The notes under the pieces: generated by a model | The model's input: only the letters and a program-made list of their open reading frames with translations | Told to the model about the DNA's origin: nothing | The model's database searches: none | Part shown: piece after piece, positions 9,859-20,671 of the stretch | Layout of the letters: every line of letters begins with the position of its first letter | How positions within the stretch are numbered: the first letter of the stretch is position 1 | Translations under genes and position numbers: made by a program | Origin: Batkoa obscura | Lineage: Eukaryota; Entomophthoromycota; Entomophthoromycetes; Entomophthorales; Batkoaceae | Length of the DNA: 64,000 nt | Assembly (NCBI GenBank): GCA_030770535.1 | Contig: JASVEC010000030.1 | Location: 558,001 to 622,000, forward strand | Direction: 5' to 3'

Positions 9859-10945
9859 CTATTTTTCGAAAGTAACAAATTTCTTGTTCAGAACTTCTTT
9901 GTATTTAGATAAATTAATACTGAGATAAGTAAGCAATGCATTTATCCTTTGTTGTTCATTTTTCAAAATGAGTCTGTCTATTCTCACATCCTTATGAATG
10001 ATTTTAACCTAAGTATCAAATATTCTTATTAAATAAGGCTCTGAACCAATTCTAATATACTTCTTTAATATTGAGTGTTGATTAAACTGATGAGTGATGT
10101 TTAATACTATCTGAGGATTTAAATACTTAAATGTCCTCTGGTAAAAGAGATTTCATTGTAAAAAAATATAATAGACACCAAAAAAAGTTTTGACTTTTTA
10201 ATCTTTCATAAGTTTTATCATTAAAAGTATAGTAAGATACTTGATTACGAACTAAAGAAAAAAACTGAGCATTAAATTCCGATAAATGAGCATAACTAGG
10301 CACATATCTTTTTACAATTTATAGTTTAGTATTATCAGTTAAAATAGCTTCTAGATATTTATTATCATTTAATATATCATTATGTATTGGAACTAGTTGG
10401 AAATCACTAATGGATCTACATCCTAAATCAACTAAAGATCTTCGTTGGACTAATAGAACCATTATTGCAAAATAGTGTATATTATCAATAGCCACTACAC
10501 TTTCATGCTTACATCTATTTTGATTCATCAACCGACAACGAATAGTATTTATCTTATATCCTAAACATTATAAAATATAAAGAAATGATTTATTATTTTC
10601 AAAACAACAATCATCTCTTTTTTCTATTATTAGTTTTTTATATATATTTCTAGATCACAAACTTACCCTTCTAGTAGTATGAAGGTCACTGGGACCACAT
10701 GGTTCCTCCTATTCAAAGTCGTTACTTTCTAAACAGTAAAAGTACAAAGTATTCCGATACGCCATTGAAGTTAAACACAACGTCACCGTTCCTTTTAGAG
10801 TTTCGAAGCTAGCTGGTAGTAAATTCGCTTCATAATCGGCTTTGATAAAGTCAACTCGCTTTAAATGGTCTATCACTTGCTCAGTGGTATATTTATTTAC
10901 TCTAGAATTATAATCAAACTCAAATATTCTGTTTCCTTTAGTCAT
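9859..10945 (-). pseudogene. Decayed multi-segment gene of unknown function
   Basis: From an ATG at 10945 the frame reads MTKGNRIFEFDYNSRVNKY and continues for 78 residues to a TAG. After the TAG the same frame goes on (EEPCGPSDLHTTRR) to a canonical GTAAGT donor. Past a TTTAG acceptor near 10555 a second segment (NTIRCRLMNQNRCKHESVV...) runs to an in-frame TAA, continues (KRYVPSYAHLSEFNAQFF...) to another stop, then a last segment reads HKDVRIDRLILKNEQQR. The composition is protein-like, with at least three in-frame stops and a phase mismatch at the splice. A broken host gene is more likely than an intact one. I do not recognise the family. A MITE sits 40 bp upstream of the ATG. Confidence 0.4.
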
Positions 10946-10984
10946 TTTAAAATATTTAGTAGCCCAAGTTAATAGTAAACATAT

Positions 10985-11084
10985 AGGAGTGTTTTTTTTG
11001 ACTTCATTATTTCTTCCATTTTTTAAGCGCTATTTAAGCGGAAAATTTATTAGTAAAATTCTTAAATACAAAAATACATCCCCA
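10985..11084. repeat. MITE-like ~100 bp element, copy 2
   Basis: Family core AAGCGCTATTTAAGCGGAAA, right end TACATCCCCA followed by TA; the left end is slightly degraded (AGGAGTG). It sits just upstream of the decayed gene. Confidence 0.75.
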
Positions 11085-11714
11085 TATATTATTTCCTTTA
11101 TTGATATATATTTAACAACAAAGAGAGTTAATAGATCGGTTCAATCAATCCTTGCTTTTATATTTCTTCAGCACTCAATGATTTTTTATTCGCAGATATA
11201 ATTATAGCCTAATCTAATCGTAAAATTATATATCCTTGCCTGTTTATTTAGAATACTGATATTAGAGGTTTATTTAGTTATACTATGGGTTTTACCAGAA
11301 ATCAATATTAAGGATGCCTAGTTTCAAAAAGAGAGTGATCAATCTTTATGATCGATATCCTTGAAGAGATAAACTCAATTTTCCCACATACAATAATGAC
11401 GCAATCTAAAGTAGTGTTACTATGTTTAGCCAATAAACCGCTAAGTGGCTTATAATAGTATCTTCTCAACCATGATTTTAGTAAATTTTGTAAACAAACA
11501 CCCTTTATATTCATAATCTATATGAGATGAATTAAATAAATTACACTTAAAAATTCTACAAAAATTGTAAGCGTTTGTTTATGTTTGTTTTTCAGTAGTT
11601 AATAGTTAAATAATAGTAGTTTTTATACTTTTATGCTTAATGTTTATGTATTTCTATTGATATAATATTGTTTTTATAAGGTTCATATTAAAAAACCAGT
11701 GATTTTAATAGATA
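11085..11714. other. Intergenic; possible gene fragment at 11308-11514 (minus)
   Basis: A minus-strand open frame at 11308-11514 (MNIKGVCLQNLLKSWLRR..., 68 residues) has protein-like composition. It could be an exon or a remnant upstream of the decayed gene at 9859-10945, but I recognise no family and no splice partner. Confidence 0.25.
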
Positions 11715-11806
11715 TGGAGATATCTTTTTTAAAGAATTCTACTGCTAATTTTCCCACTCAAATAGCACTTAAAATGGAAAAAGTAGTGAAACCAAAAAGC
11801 ACCTAA
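11715..11806. repeat. MITE-like element, degraded copy 3
   Basis: Reverse-orientation copy: CTCAAATAGCACTTAAAATG, then GAAAAAGTAGTGAAACC, matches the family core. The ends (TGGAGATAT... and ...GCACCTA) are worn. Confidence 0.55.
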
Positions 11807-11882
11807 TATATTAAAAACAACCCTCGTTTTAGAACCAAATAAAAAAATAAATATAATTAATTTAGTTAATTAATGTAATATA

Positions 11883-11982
11883 TGGGAGTGTCTTTTTTGA
11901 CTTCATTATTTTTTCCATTTTTAAGTGCTATTTAAGTGGTAAATTTGTTAGTAAAATTCTTAAACACAAAAATCCATCACCA
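11883..11982. repeat. MITE-like element, copy 4a of a tandem pair
   Basis: TGGGAGTG... to ...CATCACCA. It is followed by a single TA (11983-11984) that is also the left flank of the next copy, so the two share one target dinucleotide. Confidence 0.75.
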
Positions 11983-11984
11983 TA

Positions 11985-12085
11985 TGGGGATGTTTTTTTT
12001 AGCTTCAGCATTTTTTCCATCTTTTAAGCACTATTTGAGTGGAAAAATTGTTAGTAAAATTCTTGAATACAAAAATACATTCCCA
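11985..12085. repeat. MITE-like element, copy 4b of a tandem pair
   Basis: TGGGGATGT... to ...ACATTCCCA, then TA. Same orientation as 4a and directly abutting it through a shared TA. Confidence 0.8.
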
Positions 12086-13143
12086 TATATTATAAAGATA
12101 TTTAGTTCAATTAATCAGGTAGTTTTATTTCCTTTATTAAATAAAAAGTACATGGCCATATTTCTAGAACAAAAGGCTTTATTTTATAGTAAGTTTTTAA
12201 TAAATAATATGCAATACTACCTTTTCTTGTAAATACATATCTAAGGTGGTGTTTATTTAGTAATAAAAAATAGAGTAAAAGATAGTAGAAAAGCCAATTA
12301 TAGCATTAAAGTAAGATAAGTACTTTAGAATCAACTAAAGTTTTTTATACCAAATAAACTCACTCCTAGAGCTCTTCTACCAGCTTTGGATTCATCCAAT
12401 TTAAAGTAACTAAAAAAGTTTATTAAGTAGAAGGCACTTCTATTCAAGAATAAATGAAGAAGTAGGAAATAGACCACGTTTGTTCCCAAATACCATTTCG
12501 CAGTAATGTTTATAAACAATTCATATCGCAGAGATTATAAGAAGTGATAAATAGGAATTGGAATAAGGAGAAAATAGCATCCGAATAAAAAATAACACTT
12601 TATCTCAAAAAATATTAGTACTATCAGTGTTATTACCTACCTACAATACTATTTATAAAATATTTATTTTGTGACTCTATTGTTGAGCGATGATATTGTT
12701 ATTTTTTCATCAAATAAAAACGAAATCAATATATTATTAAACTGATATAATAATAGATTAATATATCAGTAAAGCCAAAAGATTAATGTACTGATTATGA
12801 CAATAAAACCATATATCAATTTATCAATACACAGGTAAATTCAATACTTTATATCCATTCATTCTTATATTATAAATAAGTAAAATTAATCTATTAATAT
12901 TCAAATTATAAATCTATATGATTAATTTATTGAAATCTTTTTAAATTAAATACACAATCTGTTTTTAATAATCAATAAGATATCATTGGTATTTTGAAAA
13001 TAAATCTATTTTTTATTTATACAAAAATTATTAAACTATAAATATCATAAATAATGTTATCTCTAATAAAAAATTAAAAGCAAAATAAATATCAAATAAT
13101 TAACCAACCTTATAATTTTTTATTACCTATTTTAAAAATATCC
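12086..13143. other. Intergenic, no gene seen
   Basis: About 1 kb of AT-rich DNA. A minus-strand frame at 12331-12519 (ending DESKAGRRALGVSLFG) is short and has no support. The part nearest 13143 probably includes the 3' UTR of the hAT-derived gene. Confidence 0.4.
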
Positions 13144-15369
13144 TCACTCTACCATATAAACTTGCATCATATTATTAATAATAAAATTGATTTTTTTAAC
13201 ATCACTTATTGATAATCCTATTTCATGAACCTCATTTAATTCCTCAGTAATTAAACTTAATCGTTTATTTAAATTTTTAAGTGAAGTAGTGATAAACCAA
13301 TATCTTTTAATGCAATCAAATAATAGTGGAAAATCAGATAGACCATAAATAGACCAATAACTTAATGGAGACATATCTTTATATTGTTCAATAGTTGACT
13401 TTTTAGAATTTATTATATAATCTAAATAATCTTCTAATTCCTCAAGACATTCGGTATAATTTTTTGGTTGGTTTAAATTAAAATAATGTGCTTTTATATA
13501 TTTTTGTATCTTTCGAATCGCTTCTTGAATCCTTATTTTTGGTAGTTTATAACTTAATTTCGATCCTGGATATAACAAATAATAAATATCTAAATTGAAA
13601 TTACATTGTTCCAATCTATTAGTCAATAAATTCATTATTTGTTCCTTTGTAACATAATTGAAATTATGTGCTTTTATATCTTCTTTGGGTTGATTCTCTC
13701 GAATAATTCTCATATATTCGAAAAATAAATTAGAAAATTCATTTAATGGACTTGTACAATAATGTATTATATTTTCAAGTAATTTAAATATTAAACATAT
13801 ATCATCCATTTGTTTTAAGATAGTTTCCCATTTATTTAGTGTAAACTCATTGCGTAAACTTTTATCCTTTAAAATGTCACTATAATTTAATTGTTTTAGT
13901 AGTTTGTTGAAATTGCTAAAAAATTTGGGCCATACTTGAATATTTTCGTAACTTTTAATCCATAACAAAAGATCCTTAAACTTCACTTTATATTGATCAA
14001 TCATTCTTTTTAAATAATTATAATAATGATTGTTATTAATTTCAAAACAATTGTTATTTAACAATAAAACTAAATTATTAAAAAATCCCTCAAACTCTTT
14101 CAATTCCAATATATCCTTTAAAAAAAGAGAAAATGAATTGTTTAAAAAAGAGATTATAAAAACATTTGGAATTTTGTCTTTTGTTATATTTATAATATTG
14201 CTATAACTTTCTATATCATCTAGAACTAGTGAGATACATTTATTAAAACCAAATCTCTTTCCAATTAAATCCACAATTTTTGAAAATTCTTCACTTAAAT
14301 TAACTAGTCTATTATATATAATATATTTAAAAAAATAGTTATTACCTTGATCTATATTAACTAAGATTGTCAAATACTTAACATTTTCTTTAATTTTCAC
14401 CATTTTAACTACAATCGAATAAAATTGACATTGTTGAATTTCGGTATTGATCTTATCTTTTAAATTTCTATAAACATCTTTAATCACTGGTCTATATAAT
14501 AAATTCAAATTTAAATTTTCCTTTTTCCTTAGCTTATTTTTACTTAATAAATTAATGAAATAATCCAAACTTATACTTTTATGAAGATACTGTTGATTAT
14601 ATAACTTAAATGACTTTTTAAACTTTGATAGATTTAATGTTCTTGGTTTTTTATATTTATGCTCTACTTTAGTTTCTTCTTTTCCATTATTGATATTAAT
14701 GTTTTTTATTTGATAATCTCCCGTTTCAATAGTAAACTCCCCGGATTGTTTTAGATTGCTTATACTAGAGCATGTGGTTGATTCTTGTTGGAAAGATTCT
14801 AGGTCCGATATCACTGCTAAATCATTTTGCTTCTTTGAAAAATTAAGCTTCTCACTAAAAAAAGATTTTTGACTAAAACTACGATCTTTGAAATTATTTA
14901 ACTGATTGTTCAATTGTAAATTAACATTCTGATTTTCTTCAATATTATTGTTATCCCTTTTTGTTTTATTAATAAAACTCTCGGTTGGATTTTGGAAATC
15001 AACATCAATATTATTTTCTAATTTATATTTACCACTACAACTACCATTAAATAAATGAAAATATAAATCCACTTGATCTTTTCTAATATTTTTTTTACAT
15101 TTTTTACAACGACCAATATCATTTCTTAAATTCTCTATATAAATAGTATAATCGATCTGTTGATTTTTAAATCCTTTTAGTAAATGATTATTATAAAACT
15201 CTTTTTCTTGAGCTGATTGACTTATACATTGTCCATTAATTAAATGACGATAAACTTCTTTTTTAGATAAGAGTAAATTAGTTTGGCATCGTTTACAGGA
15301 CCCATATGTTACACTGTTAATTAATGTTACATAATCCAATATATTAAACTGTTGAATTAAATTGGACAT
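13144..15369 (-). CDS. hAT-transposase-derived protein with two BED-like zinc fingers
   Basis: Intact single-exon ORF of 741 residues from the first ATG (15369). Two similar fingers open the protein: CKRC (Cys25, Cys28) with a later H and C (about 42 and 48), then CKKC...HLFNGSC about 60 residues on; both fit the CxxC-x(n)-H-x5-C BED pattern. A charged low-complexity linker follows, then a long alpha-helical body. Near the C-terminus SYWSIYGLSDFPLLFDCIKR followed by ITTSLKNLNKRLS matches the hAT dimerisation block (W...yP.L......ts...ER.fS). The early catalytic region (usually D.WT and C.AH.LNL) is replaced by non-matching residues (FYSIVVKMVK, ISFLNNSFSLFLKDI). No flanking terminal inverted repeats were found. 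A domesticated hAT-like DNA-binding protein is the best reading; an unusually divergent active transposase is the alternative. Confidence 0.6.
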   Translation of the reverse strand: MSNLIQQFNILDYVTLINSVTYGSCKRCQTNLLLSKKEVYRHLINGQCISQSAQEKEFYNNHLLKGFKNQQIDYTIYIENLRNDIGRCKKCKKNIRKDQVDLYFHLFNGSCSGKYKLENNIDVDFQNPTESFINKTKRDNNNIEENQNVNLQLNNQLNNFKDRSFSQKSFFSEKLNFSKKQNDLAVISDLESFQQESTTCSSISNLKQSGEFTIETGDYQIKNININNGKEETKVEHKYKKPRTLNLSKFKKSFKLYNQQYLHKSISLDYFINLLSKNKLRKKENLNLNLLYRPVIKDVYRNLKDKINTEIQQCQFYSIVVKMVKIKENVKYLTILVNIDQGNNYFFKYIIYNRLVNLSEEFSKIVDLIGKRFGFNKCISLVLDDIESYSNIINITKDKIPNVFIISFLNNSFSLFLKDILELKEFEGFFNNLVLLLNNNCFEINNNHYYNYLKRMIDQYKVKFKDLLLWIKSYENIQVWPKFFSNFNKLLKQLNYSDILKDKSLRNEFTLNKWETILKQMDDICLIFKLLENIIHYCTSPLNEFSNLFFEYMRIIRENQPKEDIKAHNFNYVTKEQIMNLLTNRLEQCNFNLDIYYLLYPGSKLSYKLPKIRIQEAIRKIQKYIKAHYFNLNQPKNYTECLEELEDYLDYIINSKKSTIEQYKDMSPLSYWSIYGLSDFPLLFDCIKRYWFITTSLKNLNKRLSLITEELNEVHEIGLSISDVKKINFIINNMMQVYMVE

Positions 15370-15948
15370 CAAAAGTTCAACTTTAGAAAATAAATGAAGC
15401 TTTTGATTCAAAATATTCTATCTTGGGATTTTTTTAATTGGTTAATGAGTAGTGCTAAAATGCAATAACTAACTACATTGTACAGTGTTTTGCAAAGATG
15501 TTATAAAATAAGAGATGATTATTATAGATAATCAAAACTTGAATGAATTTTATTTATGAAAGAAAAATGAACTAAAAACTTTAAAATAAATATTATGAAT
15601 TATAAAAATTTACCTAAAGATCAGACTTTATCAATAGAAGGTGCAAAAAACATTATTTAAATTACAATTCTTTTTAATACAAACCTGTTATATTAGCATA
15701 CGATAAAAATATTGATTGAATTTATGCAAATCATTAATATAGCATAAAAAATATAATTGTAATAAGCTAAAATCGAATTTACCTAATTTATTATTGAAAA
15801 ATATACAAATTAAATTTAACAATATAATTAGCAATACCCTTCAAAGACAAAATAAAATACGATTGGTTTATAAATCATATTACTATTGAAAGGTAATTTT
15901 GTATAAGCAAAGTCAAGTAAGTGTAATATAGTATAATATTTAGTTTAT
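15370..15948. other. Intergenic between BRF1 and the hAT-derived gene
   Basis: Promoter side of the minus-strand hAT-derived gene and the 3' region of BRF1. Nothing else recognisable. Confidence 0.4.
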
Positions 15949-18105
15949 TTATTTTTTCTTAACAAAAAGTTCATAATCAATTGGCTCATCTAAACATTTA
16001 GTCAATGAATCAAAATTAATTTTCCTAGTTTGTGGTATTTGTTTTAGTACTTGTTTTGTTGCTTCAGCTAAATTATCGGAATCAGCATACAGTTTTTTTT
16101 TAGGGCCTCGCTACAATTAATAATTATAATTAATAATTAAATTGAGTTTTAGACAAAATAATTGCTTGACTCTTACTTTAATCTTTTTCTTTATAATTCC
16201 ATTCCTTTCTTCTTCTCTCAATCGTTCTTCTTTAGCTGAATTATATAAATTAATATAAACAATTGAATAATCAAAACTCAGAATAAAATAGTACCTTTTT
16301 GAGCTGCTAAATAGTCTGCATTTTCACCTGTCCAAACTTCTGTTTTCCTTTCGATTTCATTTTGATTTAAAAACATATTTTGTAATTCAATATCATCATC
16401 TAACTCATTTAAATTTCCATCATCATCTCCTTCTTCTTCATTTTCTTCCCATTTTTCATAATCTAAAAATAACTATTTTGTTAAATTCAAATAAGATAAA
16501 ATAAAATAAAATTGCCTGTTTTTATTTTAACAATTGAAGTTTTCGGTTCTGCTATATAATTATTAATTTCTTCTTTTAAATTAATTTCTTCTTCAGCTTC
16601 ATCTAATGACATTTCTGAAGATGTTTTTTGATGGCTTTCCTCTATTCAAATTAATAAAATTTTTTACTTTAAACATTTAATCAACTTACCATCCACATTA
16701 TTCGCTTCCTTTCCAATTCCTTTTTCGACTTCTATATTACTGATTTTTATACTTTTATTAAGATTTCTATCATATTTATCTATTTCTATCACTTCATTTG
16801 ATACTTTTCCATTAAAATTGGAAAGATTGGCTTCAATAGTTTCTTCCTTTTTCTTAACTAACAGCGCTCTTTCAGCTAAGGATTCCGCTTTACGAGCACG
16901 CTTATAAGCAGGAGGATCTTCAAAAGCTTCCAAATTAATGTTATGGAAATCATCTACCGTCATTTTTCCTGTTTCTGTACTTGCAAATTCTTCCAATCTA
17001 TTTAAAAATGAATTTTCATTTTAATTAATTAAATTTTGATTGACCTCTTTTTAACCGTATCACTTGACATTCTTACGATTTTAACAATTTGATTAATATT
17101 TCGATTAAAATGATGGATACGAGATGCTATTAATAAACCTAACGTTTAAATATAAATTTAAAAGAATCCCAACTAAACTTATAAAAAAAAGTACTAGCAC
17201 CGCAGATCCCTGCTGGTCTTCTACCAGTCGTCATCCAATCTCTTTTCATTCTGGTGACTAACCGAATAGCTGTTTCTGCCACTTTATGTTGTTTATCACC
17301 AAAGCCAAGACAAGCAGCAAATCTTGAAATATACAAAGAAGGATCAACTAAAGCTACTTCACTTTTTAAATTTAATAAACCAACTAATTTAACGAAGGCT
17401 GAACCTAAAGTAAATACACTAGCCTATTTATAAACCATAAATAAAAACAACTTAATAAATAAAATTTACTTCGGCTAAATCCGAAAAATCAATCAACATA
17501 TGAGTGGTTTGATTCACTCGACAAGCAGCATATAAACAAACTGCAATAGTGACTTCTGATTTACGACCACGAGAAAAATTATGAATCAATAAAAGTTTAA
17601 AAAAATTCATAGCTTTATCAACATAATGATCCGCCAAATAAAGCGCAGTGCCAAATTTTCGTGCTAATTCATTAGCTAAGAAATATCAACATCAACACGA
17701 TTCATTATTTCTTTTTTTTATTGATTTACCTTTTGTTATTGTTAATTCATTATTTGAACTATTTGTAAATGAACCCAGTCCAGTTCTTAATTTAGCACCA
17801 CCTAAAAAACCGAATTAAAAATCATCATTCTACTCAACTAATTAACTAACATTACTTTGCCCGAAGCCCACCATAGTACCAACTAAACTATGGCCACCAA
17901 AAGCATTATCAGCAAAAGCAAGTTCGGAAACAATTGTATTTTCTTCTTGTACCTAAAGAAATGAAACATTGATTTTATTAACGATGATAATGAAATGTTG
18001 AAAATTCCAAAAAAAAAAACCTACCGTACCACAACCAATACAAACTTTATTGCCTTCAGCTTCATACGTTTCAAAATTTACTCCACCACAACTTTTACAA
18101 GTCAT
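15949..18105 (-). CDS. BRF1: TFIIIB subunit Brf1 (RNA polymerase III initiation factor)
   Basis: Bridges TBP and RNA polymerase III at tRNA and 5S genes. Read in about nine or ten exons from ATG 18105 to TAA 15949. It starts with a zinc ribbon, CKSCGG...CIGCG. Two cyclin-like TFIIB repeats follow: the first with ALYLADHYVDKAMNFFKLLL and a VAVCLYAACR-type motif (here TIAVCLYAACRVN), the second with YISRFAACLGFGDKQHKVAE, then DWMTTGRRPAGICGA, the typical second-repeat GRRPxGICGA. After an intron comes LLIASRIHHFNR. The C-terminal part has the Brf1-specific block (TEVWTGENADYLAAQK), an acidic stretch and a basic tail. Fungal Brf1 proteins have this order. Each exon is short and open frames run a little into introns, so exon ends are approximate. 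Confidence 0.88.
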
Positions 18106-18504
18106 TTTTTGTTATTTCACTAAAAATTGAATATATATTTAAAAGTTGATGATGTTTTTCTATAATTAGCAAATATTATAGGACAGATTGAAGACCTAAT
18201 AAGACTTTGAATCTAGAAGTCGATTTTTCATTTTTTAGTACGCAATTTTCAAGGCTTGGAACAGGATAAAAATTTCACTTTATCTTCAATAGAATAATAT
18301 TTTAAAATAAATTCCAATATAAAAGTTGCCTGTTTAACGAATAAAGGGAACAAAAATCAAATACATAAATCGATAGAATAGATGTAAATATTATACTTAA
18401 AATCTATGGCTCTTTATTTTTATTATTTTTATTATTTTTATTAACAAAGTAACTGATCAATCAGAAGTAAAAATTTATAACAGCAGAATTTTCAGGATAT
18501 ATAT
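18106..18504. other. Intergenic upstream of BRF1
   Basis: BRF1 promoter side, AT-rich with short TTTATTATT repeats near 18420-18440. No gene seen. Confidence 0.4.
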
Positions 18505-18602
18505 TGGGGGTGTATTTTTTTATCTAATAATTTACCAACAATCTTTCCATTTAAATAGTGCCTAAAAAATGGAAAAAGTGGTGAAACTAAAAAAATATCC
18601 CT
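18505..18602. repeat. MITE-like element, copy 5
   Basis: Reverse-orientation copy with TGGGGGTGTATTTTT at the left end, a degraded core (TTAAATAGTGCCTAAAAAATG) and a degraded right end ATATCCCTA. Confidence 0.65.
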
Positions 18603-18929
18603 ATTAAATAATTATGTTTTAACTTGAATTTAGAAAATCGTTGTAGTATTAAAAGTGTATTGAACTGTTCTATCACATTTGTCCATTTCAAAAAAATAAA
18701 ATTTTATACCATATTCTTATATTTCCAGTAGTTCACATCAAACTATTCAATTTTAATTAACGCTAGTTAGAAGGTACTAAATTTTGAAAAAAACAAGTTG
18801 GCTATTAAAGGTCACTACTACTTATAGTTATTTTTTTATCATTATTTGGGATTTATCACTACATTAAAACAAAACAATATTTCTAAAAATGTGTATTTTT
18901 GAGATGCTTTTAATATATCGAACTTCCCA

Positions 18930-19180
18930 TCAATCTTTTTACTAAGTGAGTAAAATTTTATATAAAAGTCATGACAATGAAATCGATTTTTTAAAGCTCA
19001 TCTTAAAGCCTCTCATAATTAAATCTGATTTTAGTCAATAATTTGTAAACATATATCTATACAGTACCACTCATTAGTGATTTGTGGTTGATTTATAAAC
19101 ATTGTTTTATGTTTAAAAAATAGCTATTATATTTAGTTTATTTAGGTTATCTCTTGAATCTAAAAGATAAATAAAGCTTT
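18930..19180. repeat. ~250 bp direct repeat, left copy
   Basis: Nearly identical to 21390-21644 in the same orientation (start TTTTTACTAAGTGAGTAAAA, end GATAAATAAAGCTT). Differences are a 4-bp AATT and a few substitutions. No coding potential seen; TATAAAAGTCATG occurs inside. The pair brackets the secreted-protein gene at 20030. Confidence 0.85.
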
Positions 19181-20029
19181 ATAAATAATAATTAGGTCAC
19201 TTTAATCGGACTTTTAGGGTCTTTATAATTAAGGTTAAAATAATTAACAGGGAAAGAACGGTACCTCACTTTAAGTAGTTAATACTAAAACTCCCTAATA
19301 ATGTAAAATACCCAATCAATACATCTATAATTAATATAAATATTCTTAATAATTGTTATTGTTTTGAACATTTAAAGGATCGTGCGATTTTGGATCATTA
19401 ACAGTAACATTGAGGTAAATTGTAACTCAAATATCTAATTTGTAAAATAAAATACTTTATATTTTTATTTGATATATAACAATTATAAGACTATCCATTT
19501 AACTGATATATCAAAATAGCTACAATTTTTATTATAAGTTTATTGTTAGAAGCCTAGTCACTGAAATAAAAAACACTTTTTTATTAGAATTACGTTAGTT
19601 TTACATTAATTAAACTCCTCTTATAGGTGTAAAGAGTTATGTCCAATCTTAACAGTTTTAGATTTAAGCTGCACTTGCTTAATATGGATTTTATTATAAA
19701 CGCAACCTACCTATTCTTTTAAATATTTCAGTATTATATAACAACCTTTATTAAATTAATTAAATATTATTACTATGCAATACTATTTTTTTCTTAAATT
19801 TAGTTTAAAGAACTTTATGCTTTATTTGTATGAAAGACTTAACAGACACAGCTATTGAAGAGGGAGTATGATAAAAATAGGATCAGTACTTATAAGATAA
19901 TCTTTAAATAATAATGAAATATGATAATAACTAGCACTTCGGTTGTTTGGTATATAAACAACTTAAATATTGCAAAAATAAATATTATCGTTTAGGAAAA
20001 AATAGAATTGAAAACTAAAAATCTTTACC
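19181..20029. other. Upstream region of the secreted-protein gene
   Basis: AT-rich DNA without recognisable exons. The last 80 bp hold the TATA box at 19951 and the leader of the gene at 20030. Confidence 0.4.
19951..19959 (+). promoter_or_regulatory. TATA box (TATATAAAC) of secreted-protein gene
   Basis: TATATAAAC 79 bp before the ATG at 20030. The same nine-base form precedes three secreted genes in the 58-62 kb cluster. Confidence 0.55.
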
Positions 20030-20671
20030 ATGAACAGCAAATTAGTCTTTTTACTCAGCGTTTTATTTACTTACATTATGTGTGAGCCAATTACTTTGTT
20101 TTTAGTAGGTTCCTATGGAATTGCTCTTGCTGGTGCTGCTATATTTAACGCTTTGGCTATAGGTACTGCTATTACTATCACTGGACTTGGTGTTGGTGCT
20201 GCATTAAAAGAGGCTGGGGTGTTTGATTCAAAGTCAAATACTTTAAAATTAGATGATACTAAATATAAAGCTACTTTGTATTGCAAGAAATTCGAAGGTA
20301 ATCTGGCTATAGTTGATTCTAAAATACAACGCTTCCTTACTAGTACTAACCTAAAACAGATGGATCTCTTACGTTATAAAGTTACTGATGAGGATTGGTT
20401 CTGTACTCAAACTGGACTAGCCAGTGGTAATATGATAACTAAATTACAAGGTGAGATTGATTGTGAAATCTATGTTTCAAAAAAGAATGATAACTTAATT
20501 CCCTGTGGCGACCGTTATGGATGGAAATACGATAACAATAATGCAACAAAAGTAATGTATTATAAAGTTGAGAATAAAGGGAAAACCGGTTACTATGTAA
20601 TAGGTGATAATGGCCGTTTAGGTATAAGAGAATCCCTTGGCTACCCACCTTTGAAGCGTCGCTCTGTCTAA
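20030..20671 (+). CDS. Secreted protein with Gly/Ala-rich hydrophobic segment, unknown function
   Basis: Single-exon 213-residue protein. Residues 1-18 (MNSKLVFLLSVLFTYIMC) form a signal peptide. Residues about 22-60 are a hydrophobic Gly/Ala-rich stretch (VGSYGIALAGAAIFNALAIG), which could insert into a membrane. The rest is a hydrophilic domain with several Cys (LYCKKFEG, WFCTQTG, IDCEIY, IPCGDRYG) that could form two disulfides, and a basic end KRRSV. I recognise no family. The layout (signal peptide, hydrophobic glycine-rich segment, small Cys domain) could suit an effector, a cell-surface protein or a pore-forming type; this is inference only. It lies between two ~250 bp direct repeats. 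Confidence 0.6.
   Translation: MNSKLVFLLSVLFTYIMCEPITLFLVGSYGIALAGAAIFNALAIGTAITITGLGVGAALKEAGVFDSKSNTLKLDDTKYKATLYCKKFEGNLAIVDSKIQRFLTSTNLKQMDLLRYKVTDEDWFCTQTGLASGNMITKLQGEIDCEIYVSKKNDNLIPCGDRYGWKYDNNNATKVMYYKVENKGKTGYYVIGDNGRLGIRESLGYPPLKRRSV

Noticed and set aside
10989-11201. Plus-strand ORFs at 10989, 11936, 32361 and minus-strand ORF at 42155
   Set aside because: They read through MITE copies; the shared peptide fragments come from the repeat, not from a gene.
12331-12519. Minus-strand frame ending DESKAGRRALGVSLFG, vaguely like the BRF1 segment GRRPAGICGA
   Set aside because: Similarity is a few residues in AT-rich DNA, with no second BRF1 block nearby.
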